Positions 53,571 through 64,000 of a stretch of DNA of 64,000 bases are shown here, piece by piece. Position numbers and translations under genes: made by a program. Position 1 is the stretch's first letter, and every line of letters begins with the position of its first letter. Source of the DNA: Burkholderiales bacterium (GTDB lineage Bacteria > Pseudomonadota > Gammaproteobacteria > Burkholderiales > Burkholderiaceae_D); assembly GCA_016177875.1 (NCBI GenBank), contig JACOUL010000020.1, positions 1 to 64,000 on the forward strand, given 5' to 3'. The notes beneath the pieces were generated by a model. The model was not told the origin of the DNA and made no database searches. It saw only the letters and a program-made list of their open reading frames with translations.

Positions 53571-55505
53571 TCAGTCGCCACTGAGATTGCCGTTGGCATC
53601 GAGTGACGGTTCGCTCGCCTTGGCATCTGCCTTCTTCGTTTCTTCGTTAGGGCGCTTGCCAAGCAAATAATAATCGATCGCGCGACGTGCGATCGGCGCC
53701 GCCGCTGCCGCGCCGAAGCCGGCGTTTTCGACGATCACCGCCAACGCAATGCGCGGATTTTCATACGGCGCAAACGCGATGTACAGCGAATGGTCGCGAT
53801 GGAATTCCGCCATCTTGGTGGCATTGTACTTTTCATTTTGCTTCAAACCGATCGCCTGCGCGGTGCCGGTCTTGCCGGCCGATATATAAGCCGCGCCGGC
53901 GAAGGCACGCGCCGAGGTGCCTTCCTTCGGTACGTGGGACATCGCAAACTTGACGAAGTCGATATTCTCCTGCTTGAGCGGAATGCGATAACTTTCCGTA
54001 CGCACCAGCTCCTTTTTTTCCTTGGTGACGACATCCTCGATCGTTTTGACCAGATGCGGCCGCATCACGACGCCATTGTTTGCCAGATTGGCCATCGCAT
54101 GCGCCAGTTGCAGCGGCGTGAAGGCGTTATATCCCTGGCCGATGCCGATCGACACCGTCTCGCCGGCATACCATTTCTTTTGTTCGGGACGCTTGTAGGT
54201 GTCGCGCTTCCATGCCGGCGACGGCAACACGCCGCGCCGCTCGTTTTCCAAGTCGATGCCGGTCAGTTGGCCGAAACCAAGCGGCTTCATGAAGTCATGG
54301 ATCGCATCGATGCCCAAATCCGTCGCCAACATGTAGTAGTAGGTATTGCATGATTGCACGATGGATTTGTACATGTCGACGCTGCCGTGGCCGCCGACCT
54401 TGTCGTCGCGGAAGCGATGGCCGCCGAACATGTAATAACCGGGGTCGGAGATCGCTTGGTTCGGCGTTCTCTTGCCGAGTTCGAGCGCCGCCAAGGCCAT
54501 GTAGGGTTTGAAGGTCGAGCCGGGCGGATAGGTGCCGATTAAGGGGCGGTTCAGCAGCGGCTTGTTGATCGAGGTAGTCAACTCCTCCCAGTTCTGGCTG
54601 TCGATGCCGTCGACGAACAAGTTCGGATCGTAGGTCGGCTTCGATACATAGGCGAGGACTTCGCCGGTAGCCGGTTCGATTGCGACCAGCGCGCCGCGGC
54701 GGTCGCCGAAGGCTTCCTCGATGATCTTCTGCAGCTCGATATCGATCGAGAGGGTCAGGTTGTTGCCGGGTATGGCAGGACTGCGCGCGAGCGTGCGCAC
54801 GGCGCGCCCGCCGGCGGTGACTTCCACCTCTTCGTAGCCGGTCTTGCCGTGCAAGATTTTTTCATATTTCTTTTCCAGGCCTTCCTTGCCGATGTAATCA
54901 GTACCGGCATAGTTGGCCGACTCGTCTTCCGGCCATTCGGCAATCTTTTCCGCATCCTTCTGGCTGATGCGGCCGATGTAGCCGACTACGTGGGACGCGG
55001 TTTCACCCAGCGGATACTGACGGAACAGCCTGGCCTGAATTTCGACGCCGGGAAAGCGAAAGCGCTGCGCGATGAAGCGCGCGACTTCCTCGTCGGTGAG
55101 GCGAGTGCGGATCGGCACGCTTTCGAAGTTCTTAGCCTCTTCGAGCAAGCGCTTGAAGCGCTTTTTGTCCTTGTACTGGATCTCGACTAGGGCCGACAGG
55201 TGGTCGATGACATCCTCCAGCGGTTCGGCCAGCTTGGATGGCGTGATCTCCAGTGTGTAGGCAGAATAGTTGCGTGCCAGGACGACGCCGTTACGGTCGA
55301 GAATCAAGCCTCGGTTAGGCACCACCGGCACCACCGATATCCGGTTGTCCTCCGCCTGCGCAACATAGTCGCTATGCTTAATCATCTGCAGCCAGATAAA
55401 GCGCGTCAGCAGCAAACCGAAGCAAATGAACACGAACACCGCAGCCGCGGATAAACGCAGGCGGAAAAAATGAAGTTCGCGCTCGGTATTCTTAAACTCG
55501 GTCAT
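53571..55505 (-). CDS. mrdA: Penicillin-binding protein 2 (MrdA)
   Basis: A 644-residue class B PBP with N-terminal membrane anchor (about 18-38), a dimerisation domain, and a transpeptidase domain with the S-x-x-K serine in YPPGSTFKP, an S-x-N-like motif (QSCNTY), and the K-T-G triad in SAGKTGTAQ. It crosslinks peptidoglycan made by RodA. It overlaps mreD by 4 bp. All catalytic motifs are intact. Confidence 0.96.
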   Translation of the reverse strand: MTEFKNTERELHFFRLRLSAAAVFVFICFGLLLTRFIWLQMIKHSDYVAQAEDNRISVVPVVPNRGLILDRNGVVLARNYSAYTLEITPSKLAEPLEDVIDHLSALVEIQYKDKKRFKRLLEEAKNFESVPIRTRLTDEEVARFIAQRFRFPGVEIQARLFRQYPLGETASHVVGYIGRISQKDAEKIAEWPEDESANYAGTDYIGKEGLEKKYEKILHGKTGYEEVEVTAGGRAVRTLARSPAIPGNNLTLSIDIELQKIIEEAFGDRRGALVAIEPATGEVLAYVSKPTYDPNLFVDGIDSQNWEELTTSINKPLLNRPLIGTYPPGSTFKPYMALAALELGKRTPNQAISDPGYYMFGGHRFRDDKVGGHGSVDMYKSIVQSCNTYYYMLATDLGIDAIHDFMKPLGFGQLTGIDLENERRGVLPSPAWKRDTYKRPEQKKWYAGETVSIGIGQGYNAFTPLQLAHAMANLANNGVVMRPHLVKTIEDVVTKEKKELVRTESYRIPLKQENIDFVKFAMSHVPKEGTSARAFAGAAYISAGKTGTAQAIGLKQNEKYNATKMAEFHRDHSLYIAFAPYENPRIALAVIVENAGFGAAAAAPIARRAIDYYLLGKRPNEETKKADAKASEPSLDANGNLSGD

Positions 55506-56014
55506 ATCGGTCGAGTCTCATCCCGATCGATGGCGCGCCGCTGCGGCGCCAACAAGAGCCAGCTCACTACCGGCCACAATGCGGTTGACGTAAAACTCTC
55601 GACATAATAAAACCATCCGGGGAACTTATTGCTGACCAGCCAGCGTACGATGAGTTGTACTGTCTGCATGAGCAGTAGCAACGGCAACACATGCAATGCC
55701 TGCGTGCCGAGCGGGAACCACAACACGCGGCGGTGAATCATGATGGCGAAATACGACAGGAGCGTGTAAGACAAGGCATTCTCGCCGAGCAGCGCCGAAT
55801 TGTGCACGTCCATCAAAAGCCCCATGAAAAATGCAACGCCGATGCCGACCTTGCGGGGTTGATGGATGCTCCAAAACACCAGCACTAGTGCGACGCAATC
55901 GGGGATGCCGACCCAACCGCCCCAAGGCAGCAAGTTGAGTACGAAGGCAAGCACCAGGCTCATGAGAATGAACGCGGGACTGACCGGCAGCAGGATGTAT
56001 TGCGGCTGATTCAC
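55502..56014 (-). CDS. mreD: Rod shape-determining protein MreD
   Basis: A 170-residue integral membrane protein with five to six hydrophobic segments and the SLVLAFVLNLLPWGG and FFMGLLMDVHNSALLGENAL segments typical of MreD. It is part of the elongasome with MreC, RodA and PBP2. It overlaps mrdA and mreC by 4 bp each, so the genes are tightly coupled. Confidence 0.93.
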   Translation of the reverse strand: MNQPQYILLPVSPAFILMSLVLAFVLNLLPWGGWVGIPDCVALVLVFWSIHQPRKVGIGVAFFMGLLMDVHNSALLGENALSYTLLSYFAIMIHRRVLWFPLGTQALHVLPLLLLMQTVQLIVRWLVSNKFPGWFYYVESFTSTALWPVVSWLLLAPQRRAIDRDETRPI

Positions 56015-57306
56015 TGCGTCTCCTCCATCGGCTTCTGTACGTCCTTGGGCGCTGTTTGATTAACCGGCTGATTGCGCGGCTGATTGAGCGGCGCTGCAAG
56101 CGGCTTGGGCATTGCCGGCTTGGCCGGCGCAACCGCGGCCGGTTTGTTTGTCACCGCTACCACGGGTTTGTTCTGCCCTGCCTGGTTAGGGGCGGCACGG
56201 TTCGCCGCAGCGTTATTCGGCGCAGCATTGCTTGCTCCGGGCTTAGGTGTCTGCGGAACGTCCGCCGGCTTGCGCGGTTCGGTGGTCGCTTTGACCGGCG
56301 CGCCGGTCGCTGGTGCAGGCTGCGCCGGTCCTTGCGCTTCGTTCGCTTCCTTGGGCGGCTTGGCCGTTTCCCTGGGCGGCTCTTTAGCGTCCTTGCCGTC
56401 CTTCAAAGTCAGCGTAGCGCGCTTGTGGTGCTTTTTGTCCTTGACCTCCTCAATCGGAGGCTCCAGCGGCGGGTTGGTATCGGTCAAGAGAACCAGCAAT
56501 TGCCTGTTGCGATCGATGCCGGCCGCCGGTTGGCATAAAATGCGCGCAAACGCGTCGGTGGACTTGGTTTCCACCTGCACCACCTTCGCTACTGCCAAAC
56601 CTGCCGGAAAAATTCCGTCAATGCCGGACGTGACCAGCATATCGCCTTTGCGGATGTCGGCATTGGTCGCCATGAAACGCAGCTCAAGCACACCGGATTG
56701 ACCGCGACCGTAGGCGACCGCGCGCAAACCGCTGCGCACGACTTGAATCGGGATGGCTTGGTCCTTATCCGTCAAGAGCGTGGCTTCGGAAGTAAACGGA
56801 AACACGCGTGTCACTTGGCCGACCACGCCGGCATCGTCGATCACCGGCTGCCCGGCCGCCACACCGTTTCGGCTGCCGCGGTCAAGCACGATCTTGCGCG
56901 TGAAGGGATCGCGCGCGTCGTAAAGAATTTCCGTCATCAGGGACTTCGCCGCCAAGCGCTCGCTGGCATTCAAGAGCTTGCGCAGCTGCGTATTTTCCGC
57001 TATCAGCTGCTGCGAGTGCTGCAAAGCCTGCGCGTTAGCGATTTGCTGATTTTTTAAGCGCAGGTTTTCTTTCTGCAAATTGCTCAAGGAAGCGAAATAG
57101 TCGCTGATGCCATAGGCGGCATCGCGCGGCAGCAGCGCTGCTCTCTGAAGAGGGTACAACACGATGGCGACGGCCTTGCGGATCGTCGGCAGCGCATGCA
57201 GACGCGCATCGGCAATCAGGAGCCCGATTGCAAGCAGAGAGAAGATCACCACCTTGGCGCGAGCGGAAGCGCCTTGCTTGAAGAGTGGCGGTGGGCTGTA
57301 TTCCAT
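56011..57306 (-). CDS. mreC: Rod shape-determining protein MreC with long C-terminal tail
   Basis: The 431-residue protein has an N-terminal transmembrane helix, a coiled coil (SLSNLQKENLRLKNQQ) and the MreC beta-domains (LDRGSRNGVAAGQPVID, MLVTSGIDGIFPAGLAVA). After about residue 285 it carries a low-complexity tail of some 145 residues rich in Pro, Ala, Asn and Lys, about half as long as the folded protein. MreC activates PBP2 in the periplasm. The tail may reach through the wall; its role is unknown. Confidence 0.94.
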   Translation of the reverse strand: MEYSPPPLFKQGASARAKVVIFSLLAIGLLIADARLHALPTIRKAVAIVLYPLQRAALLPRDAAYGISDYFASLSNLQKENLRLKNQQIANAQALQHSQQLIAENTQLRKLLNASERLAAKSLMTEILYDARDPFTRKIVLDRGSRNGVAAGQPVIDDAGVVGQVTRVFPFTSEATLLTDKDQAIPIQVVRSGLRAVAYGRGQSGVLELRFMATNADIRKGDMLVTSGIDGIFPAGLAVAKVVQVETKSTDAFARILCQPAAGIDRNRQLLVLLTDTNPPLEPPIEEVKDKKHHKRATLTLKDGKDAKEPPRETAKPPKEANEAQGPAQPAPATGAPVKATTEPRKPADVPQTPKPGASNAAPNNAAANRAAPNQAGQNKPVVAVTNKPAAVAPAKPAMPKPLAAPLNQPRNQPVNQTAPKDVQKPMEETQ

Positions 57307-57433
57307 TAGAGGATGTTTTCCCGACGATGAAACCTGGCGTACCGTGAAACACGAAGGCTATGCCAATTTCATAGCCTCATTTCAAGCGGAACAAATTGTC
57401 TTGTAATGAATGCAGCGCAAACCGCGGCAGTCT

Positions 57434-58703
<1,270 letters not shown>

Positions 58704-59006
58704 ATGTCTCTCGAATTGACCGATGTGAAACGCCTTGCCCGTCTGGCACAACTAGACTTGACCGACGAACAAGCCTCCAAGACACTAGCCAAGCTCAATG
58801 GCATCTTTGACCTGGTCGAACAATTGAAGGCGGTCGACACCAGCGGCATCGAACCCTTGAACCATCCGATCGCCGCCCACCAGAACGACTTGGCTTTGCG
58901 CCTACGCGAAGATGCGGTCACCGAACCCAATCGCCGCGAGGATTATCAAAAAGTCGCGCCTGCCACGCAAGACGGCTTATATCTCGTACCCAAGGTCATC
59001 GAGTAA
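58704..59006 (+). CDS. gatC: Glutamyl/aspartyl-tRNA amidotransferase subunit C
   Basis: The 100-residue product from ATG 58704 has the GatC pattern [16 protein letters not shown] and the C-terminal [20 protein letters not shown] stretch. GatC wraps around GatA and stabilises the amidotransferase that converts Glu-tRNA-Gln and Asp-tRNA-Asn to the cognate amides. It is first in gatCAB, 16 bp before gatA. Confidence 0.95.
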   Translation: MSLELTDVKRLARLAQLDLTDEQASKTLAKLNGIFDLVEQLKAVDTSGIEPLNHPIAAHQNDLALRLREDAVTEPNRREDYQKVAPATQDGLYLVPKVIE

Positions 59007-59022
59007 TTCACTCTTCACTCTC

Positions 59023-60483
59023 ATGCATAACAAAACCCTCACCGAGCTGTCGGCACTCTTGCAATCGCGGCAAATTTCCGCCACCGAACTGGCCAAGCAC
59101 TTCCTGGACCGCATCAGCAAGAGTGACTTGAATGCCTTCCTGCACGTGGATGAAGCCTTGACGCTTCAACAAGCCACGGAAGCCGAAGGCCGCCTAGCCA
59201 GCGGACAAGCCACCCCTTTGACCGGCATCCCGATCGCCCACAAGGATATTTTCGTCACGCGCGGCTGGCGCTCGACGGCGGGCTCGAAGATGCTTGCCGA
59301 CTACATCAGTCCCTTCGACGCCACGGTGGTCGAACGGTTCAATGCCGCCGGGACAGTCACGCTCGGCAAGCTGAACTGTGATGAATTCGCCATGGGCTCA
59401 TCCAATGAGAATTCCCACTTCGGCCCGGTGAAAAACCCTTGGGACAAGGCGGCCATTCCGGGCGGTTCCTCGGGCGGGTCTGCCGCTGCGATCGCCGCGC
59501 GCCTGGCTCCTGCCGCAACAGCAACCGACACCGGCGGCTCGATCCGTCAGCCGGCCGCTCTTTGCGGCGTGACCGGCATCAAACCCACCTACGGCCGCGT
59601 ATCGCGCTTCGGCATGATCGCCTTTGCCTCTTCGCTCGACCAGGGCGGGCCGATGGCGCAAACCGCGCAAGATTGCGCGTTCTTGTTGAACGCCATGGCC
59701 GGTTTCGACGAACGCGACTCCACCAGCTTGGATCGTCCGGCGGAAGACTTCGGCCGCGACTTGAACCAGTCTTTGCAAGGATTGAAGATCGGCGTGCCGC
59801 GCGAATACTTCGGCGAAGGCTTGGCGGCGGATGTCGAACAAGCCATCCGTGCGGCATTGAAGGAATATGAGAAGCTGGGCGCCACCCTGGTCGATGTCTC
59901 CTTGCCGAAAACGGCATTGTCGATTCCAACCTATTACGTCATCGCCCCGGCCGAAGCCTCGTCCAATCTCTCTCGCTTCGACGGCGTGCGCTACGGCCAT
60001 CGCGCGAAGGAATACAAGGACTTGGCGGATATGTATTGCAAGACCCGCGCCGAAGGTTTCGGCGAAGAGGTCAAGCGCCGTATTTTGGTCGGCGCTTATG
60101 TGCTGTCACACGGCTATTACGACGCTTATTACCTGCAAGCGCAGCGTATCCGCCGCTTGATCGCCAACGACTTCCAGCAAGCCTTCAAGCAATGCGACGT
60201 CATCATGGGACCGGTGGCGCCCACCGTGGCATGGGACTTGGGCGACAAGGCCGACGACCCGGTGGCGAACTACCTGGCCGATATCTTTACGCTATCGACC
60301 AGCCTGGCCGGCTTGCCCGGCATGTCGATTCCCTGCGGCTTCGGCCAGGGCGAGAAGAATGGCAAGCGTCCGGTGGGTCTGCAAATCATCGGCAATTATT
60401 TCAATGAGGCGAAGTTGCTCAACGTCGCACATCAGTATCAACAAGCGACAGACTGGCATCGGCAGGAGCCACCCCATGCTTGA
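59023..60483 (+). CDS. gatA: Glutamyl/aspartyl-tRNA amidotransferase subunit A
   Basis: The 486-residue amidase-signature protein carries the catalytic Ser-cisSer-Lys: Lys in [12 protein letters not shown], and the serines in the [15 protein letters not shown] and [11 protein letters not shown] segments. It releases ammonia from glutamine for GatB. ATG 59023 matches family length. It is followed by a 101-bp spacer with two perfect palindromes before gatB. Confidence 0.96.
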   Translation: MHNKTLTELSALLQSRQISATELAKHFLDRISKSDLNAFLHVDEALTLQQATEAEGRLASGQATPLTGIPIAHKDIFVTRGWRSTAGSKMLADYISPFDATVVERFNAAGTVTLGKLNCDEFAMGSSNENSHFGPVKNPWDKAAIPGGSSGGSAAAIAARLAPAATATDTGGSIRQPAALCGVTGIKPTYGRVSRFGMIAFASSLDQGGPMAQTAQDCAFLLNAMAGFDERDSTSLDRPAEDFGRDLNQSLQGLKIGVPREYFGEGLAADVEQAIRAALKEYEKLGATLVDVSLPKTALSIPTYYVIAPAEASSNLSRFDGVRYGHRAKEYKDLADMYCKTRAEGFGEEVKRRILVGAYVLSHGYYDAYYLQAQRIRRLIANDFQQAFKQCDVIMGPVAPTVAWDLGDKADDPVANYLADIFTLSTSLAGLPGMSIPCGFGQGEKNGKRPVGLQIIGNYFNEAKLLNVAHQYQQATDWHRQEPPHA

Positions 60484-60496
60484 ATCTGCTATGGGA

Positions 60497-60518
60497 GTAT
60501 CCGCTTGCAAGCGGATAC
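60497..60518. repeat. 22-bp perfect palindrome between gatA and gatB
   Basis: Arms GTATCCGCTTG and CAAGCGGATAC abut with no spacer. It lies 14 bp after the gatA stop. In RNA it would form a strong hairpin without a T-tract, more like a processing or stability element than a terminator. Confidence 0.85.
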
Positions 60519-60529
60519 CGTTACGCTGC

Positions 60530-60547
60530 CGGACGGCATGCCGTCCG
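60530..60547. repeat. 18-bp perfect palindrome between gatA and gatB
   Basis: Arms CGGACGGCA and TGCCGTCCG abut with no spacer, 11 bp after the first palindrome and 37 bp before the gatB ATG. The two in tandem resemble a small repetitive extragenic element. Confidence 0.85.
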
Positions 60548-60584
60548 AAACCGCAGCTTCACCACCAACCGGAAGGAATCTGAC

Positions 60585-62048
60585 ATGCAATGGGAAGTCG
60601 TCATCGGGATGGAAACGCATGCGCAGTTGACCACCCAATCCAAAATTTTCAGCGGCGCCTCGATTAAATTCGGTGCCGATGCCAATACCCAAGCATGTCC
60701 AGTCGACCTGGCATTGCCGGGCGTGCTGCCGGTCATGAACAAAGGCGCGGTGGAACGTGCGATTCAATTCGGCTTGGCCGTGGGCGCGACGATTGCGCCG
60801 CAATCGATTTTCGCGCGCAAAAATTACTTCTACCCCGACCTGCCCAAAGGCTACCAAATCAGCCAATACGAGATTCCGGTCGTGCAAGGCGGCACGGTGT
60901 CCTTCGTGCTGGAAAAGGATGGCAAGGCGGAATTGAGGACCGTGCAATTGACGCGCGCGCATCTTGAAGAAGATGCAGGCAAATCCTTGCACGAGGATTA
61001 TCACGGCATGAGCGGCATCGACTTGAATCGCGCCGGTACGCCGCTACTGGAAATCGTCACCGAGCCGGATATGCGCAGCGCCGCCGAGGCAGTCGCCTAC
61101 GCGAAAGCGCTGCATTCCTTGGTCGTGTGGCTGGGCGTGTGCGACGGCAATATGCAGGAAGGTTCCTTCCGTTGCGACGCCAATGTCTCGGTGCGCCCGG
61201 TCGGGCAAAAAGAATTCGGCACCCGCTGCGAAATCAAGAACCTGAACTCATTCCGTTTCTTGGAAGAAGCCATTAACTATGAGGTGCGTCGCCAGATTGA
61301 ATTGATCGAAGACGGCGGCAAGGTGGTGCAAGAAACCCGGCTGTACGATCCGGATAAAAAAGAAACGCGTTCGATGCGCAGCAAGGAAGATGCGCAAGAT
61401 TACCGCTACTTTCCCGACCCGGATTTGCCGCCGCTGGTGATCGCCCAGGACTGGATAGCGCGCGTCAAAGCGGCGATGCCGGAATTGCCGGGCGCGATGC
61501 GCGAACGCTTCGCGCGCGACTATGGTTTGCCGGAATACGATGCAGCCGTGCTGACGCAATCCAAAGCGATGGCGACTTATTTCGAGGCGGTGGTCGGCAA
61601 GGCCGGCCGCGAGCAAGCCAAGCCCGCCGCCAACTGGCTGATGGGTGATGTGTCCTCGACATTGAATCGCGCCGGCGTCGACATCGCCGACGCGCCGGTC
61701 AAAGCCGAACAACTCGCCCTGCTGCTCCAGCGCATTGCCGACGGCACCATCTCCAACAAAATCGCCAAGGAAATTTTCGGCGCCATGTGGGAAGCGCCGA
61801 GCGATAGCCCCTCCTTGGTCGACGACATCATCGAAGCCAAGGGTTTGAAGCAAATTTCGGATACCGGCGCGCTCGAGAAGATCATCGATGAAGTCTTGGC
61901 GGCGAATGCCAAGTCGGTGGAGGAGTTCCGCGCCGGCAAAGAAAAAGCGTTCAACGCTTTGATCGGTCAAGCGATGAAAGCCACCAAGGGCAAAGCCAAT
62001 CCGGCTCAGTTGACTGATTTATTGAAGAAGAAACTCACAGCAGGTTAA
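60585..62048 (+). CDS. gatB: Aspartyl/glutamyl-tRNA amidotransferase subunit B
   Basis: The 487-residue product starts [15 protein letters not shown] at ATG 60585, with GGAAGGAA upstream. The kinase-like domain has [22 protein letters not shown], and [20 protein letters not shown]-terminal YqeY-like helical domain binds tRNA. GatB phosphorylates the misacylated tRNA and uses ammonia from GatA. An intrinsic terminator follows. Confidence 0.96.
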   Translation: MQWEVVIGMETHAQLTTQSKIFSGASIKFGADANTQACPVDLALPGVLPVMNKGAVERAIQFGLAVGATIAPQSIFARKNYFYPDLPKGYQISQYEIPVVQGGTVSFVLEKDGKAELRTVQLTRAHLEEDAGKSLHEDYHGMSGIDLNRAGTPLLEIVTEPDMRSAAEAVAYAKALHSLVVWLGVCDGNMQEGSFRCDANVSVRPVGQKEFGTRCEIKNLNSFRFLEEAINYEVRRQIELIEDGGKVVQETRLYDPDKKETRSMRSKEDAQDYRYFPDPDLPPLVIAQDWIARVKAAMPELPGAMRERFARDYGLPEYDAAVLTQSKAMATYFEAVVGKAGREQAKPAANWLMGDVSSTLNRAGVDIADAPVKAEQLALLLQRIADGTISNKIAKEIFGAMWEAPSDSPSLVDDIIEAKGLKQISDTGALEKIIDEVLAANAKSVEEFRAGKEKAFNALIGQAMKATKGKANPAQLTDLLKKKLTAG

Positions 62049-62066
62049 GAGAAGACTACCCCAAGG

Positions 62067-62104
62067 CGGCCGCGCGCGATATCCGGCGCGGCCGTGTCTT
62101 TCTT
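62067..62104 (+). terminator. Intrinsic terminator after gatB
   Basis: CGGCCGCGC (62067-62075) and GCGCGGCCG (62086-62094) form a perfect 9-bp GC stem around a 10-base loop, followed by TGTCTTTCTT. It overlaps the stop of the convergent DUF4124 gene by two bases. Confidence 0.85.
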
Positions 62105-62810
62105 ACTTGGATGCGGCTGCCGATGCTGCCACAGCGGATTGCGATTTTGCCGGTGCGGCAGCGGCGGATGCCGATGAAGACGCTTGAGCACTGGCGGACG
62201 CCGCCGCAGCAGCTTGCGGATTCAACTCCCGAAAACGTTTAAGCGTTTGGTCATATTTAGCATCGATCTGCGCGATCTCGCCTTGCTTTTCCTTGATCAG
62301 TTTTTTGCTGGCGGCGATGGCCAACTCCGAGTCCTCGATCTTGCGCTGCAAGGAGTTGGGTAATGTTTTATTTTTATAAAACTCGCTCTCCTTTTGCGCG
62401 TCCTTAAGACTCTTTTCTTTGGCGACGATAACCAACTCTTCGCGCTTGATCTGATCCTGCACCAATTCCAAGTCCCGTTTGCGCGCCGTATCGATATCCG
62501 CTTCGGTCTTGAAGCGTGCCCGCAACGCGCGGTCTTGACGCTTTTGCTCTTCGGCGGCCAAGGTGGCTGCCTTCTTTTTGGCATTTTCCGCTTCAGCCTG
62601 CTTTTTTTGCTCAGCGGTTAAGGGCGGAGCGATTTCGCGCTTGGTGGTGCCGTTCTTACCTAGCACTCTTTGCGTACGGTCATTACATTCAGGAATGGGC
62701 CGGTCGGAGGTCAAGGTACGGCCATTGACGTCCTTGCAAATAAAAATTTCGGCATGTGCCCCATTCGCGAACAAGAGTGCAAACAAGGTGGCGCTAATCT
62801 TCTTTTTCAT
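62103..62810 (-). CDS. DUF4124-domain exported coiled-coil protein
   Basis: The product is 235 residues from ATG 62810, with AGGGGGAA just upstream. A signal peptide (MKKKISATLFALLFANGAHA) precedes a DUF4124 domain (IFICKDVNGRTLTSDRPIPEC). A charged coiled coil follows (about 65-185), then a Ser/Ala-rich tail. It is probably periplasmic; function is unknown. It follows pyrE by 23 bp on the same strand. Confidence 0.8.
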   Translation of the reverse strand: MKKKISATLFALLFANGAHAEIFICKDVNGRTLTSDRPIPECNDRTQRVLGKNGTTKREIAPPLTAEQKKQAEAENAKKKAATLAAEEQKRQDRALRARFKTEADIDTARKRDLELVQDQIKREELVIVAKEKSLKDAQKESEFYKNKTLPNSLQRKIEDSELAIAASKKLIKEKQGEIAQIDAKYDQTLKRFRELNPQAAAAASASAQASSSASAAAAPAKSQSAVAASAAASK

Positions 62811-62833
62811 GCTTCCCCCTAATGTGGACTGTG

Positions 62834-63499
62834 CTACTTGACCCCGTACCGATCGCGGTATGCCGTGATGGCATCCCGATAACTTGCCAACTGCGGATTC
62901 ACGCCCGCCGTTGAAATATACTCCATCAAATCCGCCAGATTGCCAATCGAAATCACGGGAATCCCATACAACTGGCCCACTTCCTGTACAGCGGAATGGC
63001 CCGATAATGCATCGTCTTTTCCTGAACGCTCCATTCGGTCCAACGCGATCAGCACAGCGCACGGCTGCGCGCCGGCTTGCCGAATGATCTCCACCGATTC
63101 ACGCACCGAAGTGCCGGCCGATATTACATCATCCACAATCACCACCCGACCTTTTAAGGCGGCGCCGACGATGGTGCCGCCTTCGCCGTGATCCTTGGCT
63201 TCCTTGCGGTTAAAGGCGAACGGCACATTACGTCCTTTGTCGGCAAGCGCCACCGCAGTAGCGGAGGCCAGCGCAATGCCCTTGTAGGCCGGGCCGAACA
63301 GCATGTCGAACTCGACGCCGGAATCCAATAGCGTCTGCGCATAAAAATCGGCGAGGCGACCCAGGTTGGCGCCATCGTTGAACAATCCGGCGTTGAAAAA
63401 ATAAGGCGATGTGCGGCCGGCCTTGGTGACAAATTCGCCAAAGCGCAGCACGCCTGCGCCGACGGCAAATTCGATAAACTGCTGACGTAAGGGTTTCAT
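62834..63499 (-). CDS. pyrE: Orotate phosphoribosyltransferase
   Basis: The 221-residue product from ATG 63499 has the PRPP-binding loop VVIVDDVISAGTS, the GPAYKGIALA segment and the FNRKEAKDHGEGG flexible loop. It makes orotidine 5'-phosphate in pyrimidine synthesis. The longer open frame upstream overlaps the divergent xth gene and is not supported. Confidence 0.95.
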   Translation of the reverse strand: MKPLRQQFIEFAVGAGVLRFGEFVTKAGRTSPYFFNAGLFNDGANLGRLADFYAQTLLDSGVEFDMLFGPAYKGIALASATAVALADKGRNVPFAFNRKEAKDHGEGGTIVGAALKGRVVIVDDVISAGTSVRESVEIIRQAGAQPCAVLIALDRMERSGKDDALSGHSAVQEVGQLYGIPVISIGNLADLMEYISTAGVNPQLASYRDAITAYRDRYGVK

Positions 63500-63575
63500 A
63501 AAGTCGCGATAAACAGGTAAAGCGGCATTGTAATCGGATATCCTATGACTCCCGAATTTGTCACCGCATTTCCCT

Positions 63576-64000
63576 ATGCTGAAGATCATTTCCGCCAACT
63601 TGAACGGCATCCGCTCCGCCGCTAAAAAGGGCTTTTTCGAGTGGATGGCAAAGCAGCAAGCCGACTTTATCTGCGTGCAGGAATTGAAAGCCCAAGCGGC
63701 CGACATGACGCCGGACTTTCTCAATCCTCGCGGCTACCTGGGCCATTTCCATTATGCGGATAAGAAGGGCTATTCCGGCGCCGGTATTTATTGCCGCACA
63801 AAACCCGACAATGTGCAGATCGGCTTCGGCTGTACGGAATTCGATGCGGAAGGCCGCTACGTGCAGTGCGACTTCGGCAAGCTCTCCGTGATTTCCGTGT
63901 ATTGCCCGTCCGGCTCATCCGGCCCCGAACGACAGGAAGCGAAGTTCCGCTTCATGGAAGTTTTTTTGCCGCACCTGACGGCGTTGCGCGCGTGCGGACG
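63576..64000 (+). CDS. xth: Exodeoxyribonuclease III, 5' part
   Basis: From ATG 63576 the frame reads MLKIISANLNGIRSAAKKGF, then ADFICVQELKAQ and YSGAGIYCRTKP, the hallmark segments of the ExoIII/AP endonuclease family (Asn and Glu metal ligands visible). It acts in base-excision repair at abasic sites. About 141 codons are present before the window ends. It is divergent from pyrE, a pairing common in betaproteobacteria. Confidence 0.93.
   Translation, partial: MLKIISANLNGIRSAAKKGFFEWMAKQQADFICVQELKAQAADMTPDFLNPRGYLGHFHYADKKGYSGAGIYCRTKPDNVQIGFGCTEFDAEGRYVQCDFGKLSVISVYCPSGSSGPERQEAKFRFMEVFLPHLTALRACG

Overview
The window looks like a betaproteobacterial chromosome, most likely Burkholderiales and possibly Oxalobacteraceae. 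This is an inference from gene content: a gatC-gatA-gatB operon divergent from mreB-mreC-mreD-mrdA-rodA-rlpA, an lpoA-yraN-diaA-dolP operon divergent from rsmI, and pyrE divergent from xth. No tRNA, rRNA or CRISPR array was seen. The window divides into an accessory defence island (about 1-34170) and ordinary chromosome (about 34170-64000).

Island, left part (1-19150). An insertion sequence end (1-138), possibly IS481-like, has cut off the 3' end of a Rad50-like ATPase gene. That gene is preceded by a nitrilase-fold hydrolase gene overlapping it by 4 bp and a WYL-domain (BrxR/CapW-like) regulator gene; the three read leftward. Divergent from the regulator is a complete Wadjet operon, jetABCD (5880-14370), with an unusually long JetC of 1750 residues. 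Next come tniQ, tnsC, tnsB and tnsA of a Tn7-like transposon, reading leftward. In such elements tnsA lies next to the right end, so Wadjet and the WYL/nitrilase/ATPase module are plausibly its cargo. A candidate right end lies at about 19137-19150.

Island, right part (19190-34170). A three-gene rightward operon encodes a YhaO-like Mre11-family nuclease, a YhaN-like Rad50-family ATPase, and a zinc-ribbon protein with a HEPN-type RxxxxH motif. I do not recognise this combination as a described system, and it is the best candidate for something new here. Then come the wreck of a nuclease-fold gene, a long perfect hairpin, and a leftward type I restriction-modification operon (hsdR-hsdS-prrC-hsdM) with a PrrC-like anticodon nuclease gene embedded in it. 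A Fic-domain gene with a clear promoter precedes the operon. A 27-bp imperfect direct repeat at 25408 and 34139 brackets this segment.

Chromosomal part. A LysR regulator is divergent from an acrylyl-CoA-reductase-like gene. Small hypothetical, SUFU-like, Sel1 and thioesterase genes follow. A CHASE-PAS-GGDEF-EAL protein gene is divergent from a GAF/MshEN-type protein gene. Next are a CorC/HlyC-type transporter, a DUF817 membrane protein, a TlpA-like thioredoxin and LemA. The LpoA-YraN-DiaA-DolP envelope cluster, RsmI, RlpA and the rod-shape and elongation genes follow. The window ends with GatCAB, a DUF4124 protein, PyrE and the start of exonuclease III. Two large perfect palindromes lie between gatA and gatB.

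The genes act as follows. The island stacks at least five anti-invader modules that sense DNA topology, modification or ends and use SMC/Rad50-type ATPases with nuclease or RNase partners. The chromosomal half is dominated by cell-wall elongation, envelope maintenance and tRNA-dependent amidation genes.
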